NCBI RefSeq assembly: GCF_003268475.1
Contig: NZ_MCIF01000002.1
Span: forward strand, 891,325 to 946,314
DNA length: 54,990 nucleotides
From: Thermogemmatispora tikiterensis
GTDB lineage: Bacteria > Chloroflexota > Ktedonobacteria > Ktedonobacterales > Ktedonobacteraceae
Direction: 5' to 3'
This document shows, piece by piece, positions 53,630 through 54,990 of the stretch; position 1 is the stretch's first letter; every line of letters begins with the position of its first letter. Made by a program: the position numbers and the translations under genes. A model generated the notes under the pieces. The model was not told the DNA's origin. It did not search any database and saw nothing but the letters and a program-made list of their open reading frames with translations.

Positions 53630-53762
53630 GCGGTGGCTGCTGCTAGACAAGCGGTGGTCCGAGAGGATAGAGTGAATGAGAGGGACTGAGCGAGGCCAGC
53701 CCATACGCCTCCCTCATCGATGGTCTGTATACCTCATTCGCAGAAGAAGGAGACGAGCAACG

Positions 53763-54581
53763 ATGTCCGAGTCCACCGAGACCGCCGCGACGAGTAACCC
53801 TGGCGAAGCCAGGCCGCTGCTGGTGGAGCGGCAAGGAGCGGTTTTGATTGTGACGCTGAATCGCCCAGCGAGTCGGAACGCCATCACGATAGAGCTAGCT
53901 ACTGCCTTGCTAGAGACGTTCCGCAGCTTTGATAGCGATCCGGAGCTGGCCGTGGCGGTCCTGACAGGGGCTGGTGGCAGCTTTTGCTCCGGCTTCGACC
54001 TGAAGGAACTGGCAGCCGGGCATGCTCCCAGGCTTGACAGTGAGGATGCCGGCCCACTGGGGCCGACGCGTCTGCTCTTGCAGAAGCCGGTGATTGCGGC
54101 TATTGAAGGCTATGCTGTGGCGGGCGGCCTGGAGCTGGCGCTCTGGTGCGATCTGCGGGTGGCCGCTGAGGATGCCATCCTGGGGGTCTACAATCGCCGC
54201 TGGGGGGTGCCTCTCATCGATGGGGGCACAGTGCGCCTGCCTCGCTTGATTGGCCAAAGCCATGCGCTTGATCTGATCCTGACTGGGCGCGGTGTCTCGG
54301 GCGAGGAGGCCTGGCGCATGGGCCTGGTCAACCGCCTGACACCTCACGGCGAGGCTCTGCCTACGGCGCTGACCCTGGCCAGTAATCTGGCACGCTTTCC
54401 TCAGCAATGCCTGCGCTCTGATCGGCTCTCTCTCTATGAGCAATGGTCTCTTCCTCTGCCAGAGGCCCTGCGCCTTGAGGCCAGCCACGGTCTCAGGACG
54501 CTCCAGTCGACAGAGGCCCAGGCCGGGGCCAGGCGCTTCGTTGAGGGACAGGGCCGCCACGGACGCTACGATGATCTGTGA
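53763..54581 (+). CDS. Enoyl-CoA hydratase/isomerase family protein (272 aa)
   Basis: The crotonase fold is clear: VLIVTLNRPASRNAITIELA, VLTGAGGSFCSGFDLKELAA (first oxyanion-hole segment), KPVIAAIEGYAVAGGLELAL (second) and WCDLRVAAEDAILGVYNRRW. In place of the catalytic Glu pair of classical hydratases, the region reads GVPLIDGGTVRLPRLIGQSH, so the precise reaction is uncertain. GGAG lies about 10 bases before ATG 53763; the frame is open back to 53676. Confidence 0.92.
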   Translation: MSESTETAATSNPGEARPLLVERQGAVLIVTLNRPASRNAITIELATALLETFRSFDSDPELAVAVLTGAGGSFCSGFDLKELAAGHAPRLDSEDAGPLGPTRLLLQKPVIAAIEGYAVAGGLELALWCDLRVAAEDAILGVYNRRWGVPLIDGGTVRLPRLIGQSHALDLILTGRGVSGEEAWRMGLVNRLTPHGEALPTALTLASNLARFPQQCLRSDRLSLYEQWSLPLPEALRLEASHGLRTLQSTEAQAGARRFVEGQGRHGRYDDL

Positions 54582-54703
54582 GGCCCTTGAGGCGGGCCCG
54601 CTCGCGTCCCTCCCCCCTGACCTCTGCTTTCGCTGCGCAGAGAGAGCAGGTGAGGCTCCCCCTGCTCCTCTGCCCCTCTCTCCCCCTCCTTTCTCCCCCT
54701 CCC

Positions 54704-54733
54704 TTGACAAAGTGCGCTCTATACAGGTATATA
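54704..54733 (+). promoter_or_regulatory. Sigma-70-like promoter upstream of the last gene
   Basis: TTGACA (54704-54709) and TATATA (54728-54733) are separated by 18 bases. The operator-like repeats begin eight bases further on, so repression at the transcription start is plausible. Confidence 0.7.
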
Positions 54734-54740
54734 TGTATCC

Positions 54741-54788
54741 GTAACCGTTTACGTAATCGTTTACGGTACCGCTTGCGGTACGCAAGCG
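54741..54788. promoter_or_regulatory. Tandem operator-like palindromes
   Basis: Two adjoining 12-base units, GTAACCGTTTAC (54741-54752) and GTAATCGTTTAC (54753-54764), are near-palindromes of GTAAxCGxTTAC type. They are followed by GTACCGC-TT-GCGGTAC (54766-54781), overlapped by CGCTTGCG-GTA-CGCAAGCG (54770-54788). Sites of this shape are bound by LacI-family repressors; no such gene is in the window. Confidence 0.6.
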
Positions 54789-54886
54789 AGGGGAACTCGC
54801 CCTCGCACTCTGCCGAAATCAGGGATGGTTTCGCGGAGCGGGGAGCGCAGGAGTAGTAGCACAAGGAAAGGAAAGCAAGGAAAGCT

Positions 54887-54990
54887 ATGGCATCACAGGT
54901 ACCCAGGCGCCAGCGTCCGTGGAGACGCAAGCAGCTGCTGGCGTTACTGGCGCTGCCCGTCCTGTTGCTGACGGGACTCTTTGGCAGCCA
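54887..54990 (+). CDS. Start of an exported protein gene (partial, 34 codons visible)
   Basis: After AGGAAAGGAAAGCAAGGAAAGCT, ATG 54887 opens a basic start (PRRQRPWRRKQ) and a hydrophobic segment (LLALLALPVLLLTGLFGS), a signal peptide or membrane anchor. The gene runs out of the window. With the LacI-like operator upstream, a sugar-uptake solute-binding protein or secreted glycosidase is a reasonable guess, but nothing visible proves it. Confidence 0.6.
   Translation, partial: MASQVPRRQRPWRRKQLLALLALPVLLLTGLFGS

Noticed and set aside
1..54990. CRISPR array, tRNA and rRNA genes
   Set aside because: Scanned for by eye; no regularly spaced repeats, no T-arm or rRNA-like sequences were found. 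A tRNA could still be missed without a computed search.

Overview
The window is GC-rich, densely coded bacterial DNA. Several traits suggest a Gram-positive-like, soil or compost, moderately thermophilic lineage, most likely Ktedonobacteria of the Chloroflexota (Thermogemmatispora-like): XRE-TPR and SARP/BTAD regulators, lipoproteins with PT- or S/T-rich linkers, a secreted CBM2-expansin, and an acuB/acuC/acuA protein-acetylation locus. No rRNA, tRNA or CRISPR array was seen, so the placement is inference from gene content and style.

Positions 1-13.1 kb are an accessory region. It holds two XRE-TPR regulators, a SARP-type regulator and an SDR enzyme among many broken genes. Its theme is a LaeA-like SAM methyltransferase on the minus strand. 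One copy is intact as far as the window edge, and at least five truncated or frameshifted pieces follow. Two copies are directly preceded by a 67-71 codon gene for a small SCPxC peptide whose stop codon lies one base before the methyltransferase ATG. One peptide-methyltransferase pair is divergent from an XRE-TPR regulator. Pieces of HD-domain, PHP-domain and TPR genes are fused in between, together with a TnpB-element right-end-like sequence lacking its tnpB.

Positions 13.2-22.0 kb are a minus-strand nitrate assimilation operon: nitrate reductase, NirB, NirD, a HemD-like protein and an MFS nitrate/nitrite transporter. A 1352-bp tnpB element flanked by GG dinucleotides splits the transporter. 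Removing it at GG restores an open frame of 407 codons, so the cell may reduce nitrate but has lost this importer.

Positions 22.6-41.3 kb are mostly housekeeping and envelope genes: a ferritin-like lipoprotein, DUF1232 protein, small HTH protein, two OsmC proteins, CBM2-expansin, an RNB ribonuclease with two dsRNA-binding domains, a glutaredoxin-like protein, a DUF2085 membrane protein, MtaB, a Vgb-like propeller lipoprotein, a CHAP protein, an S9 peptidase, a second methyltransferase and a very acidic protein of unknown function.

Positions 41.8-55.0 kb hold a PAS/GAF histidine kinase with its response regulator, an ECF sigma factor with a small downstream gene behind an 18-bp hairpin that covers its ribosome-binding site, a second SDR, an acuB gene overlapping an AcuC-AcuA (deacetylase-acetyltransferase) fusion gene, two exported proteins, an enoyl-CoA hydratase, and the start of an exported protein gene behind a sigma-70-like promoter with tandem operator-like palindromes.
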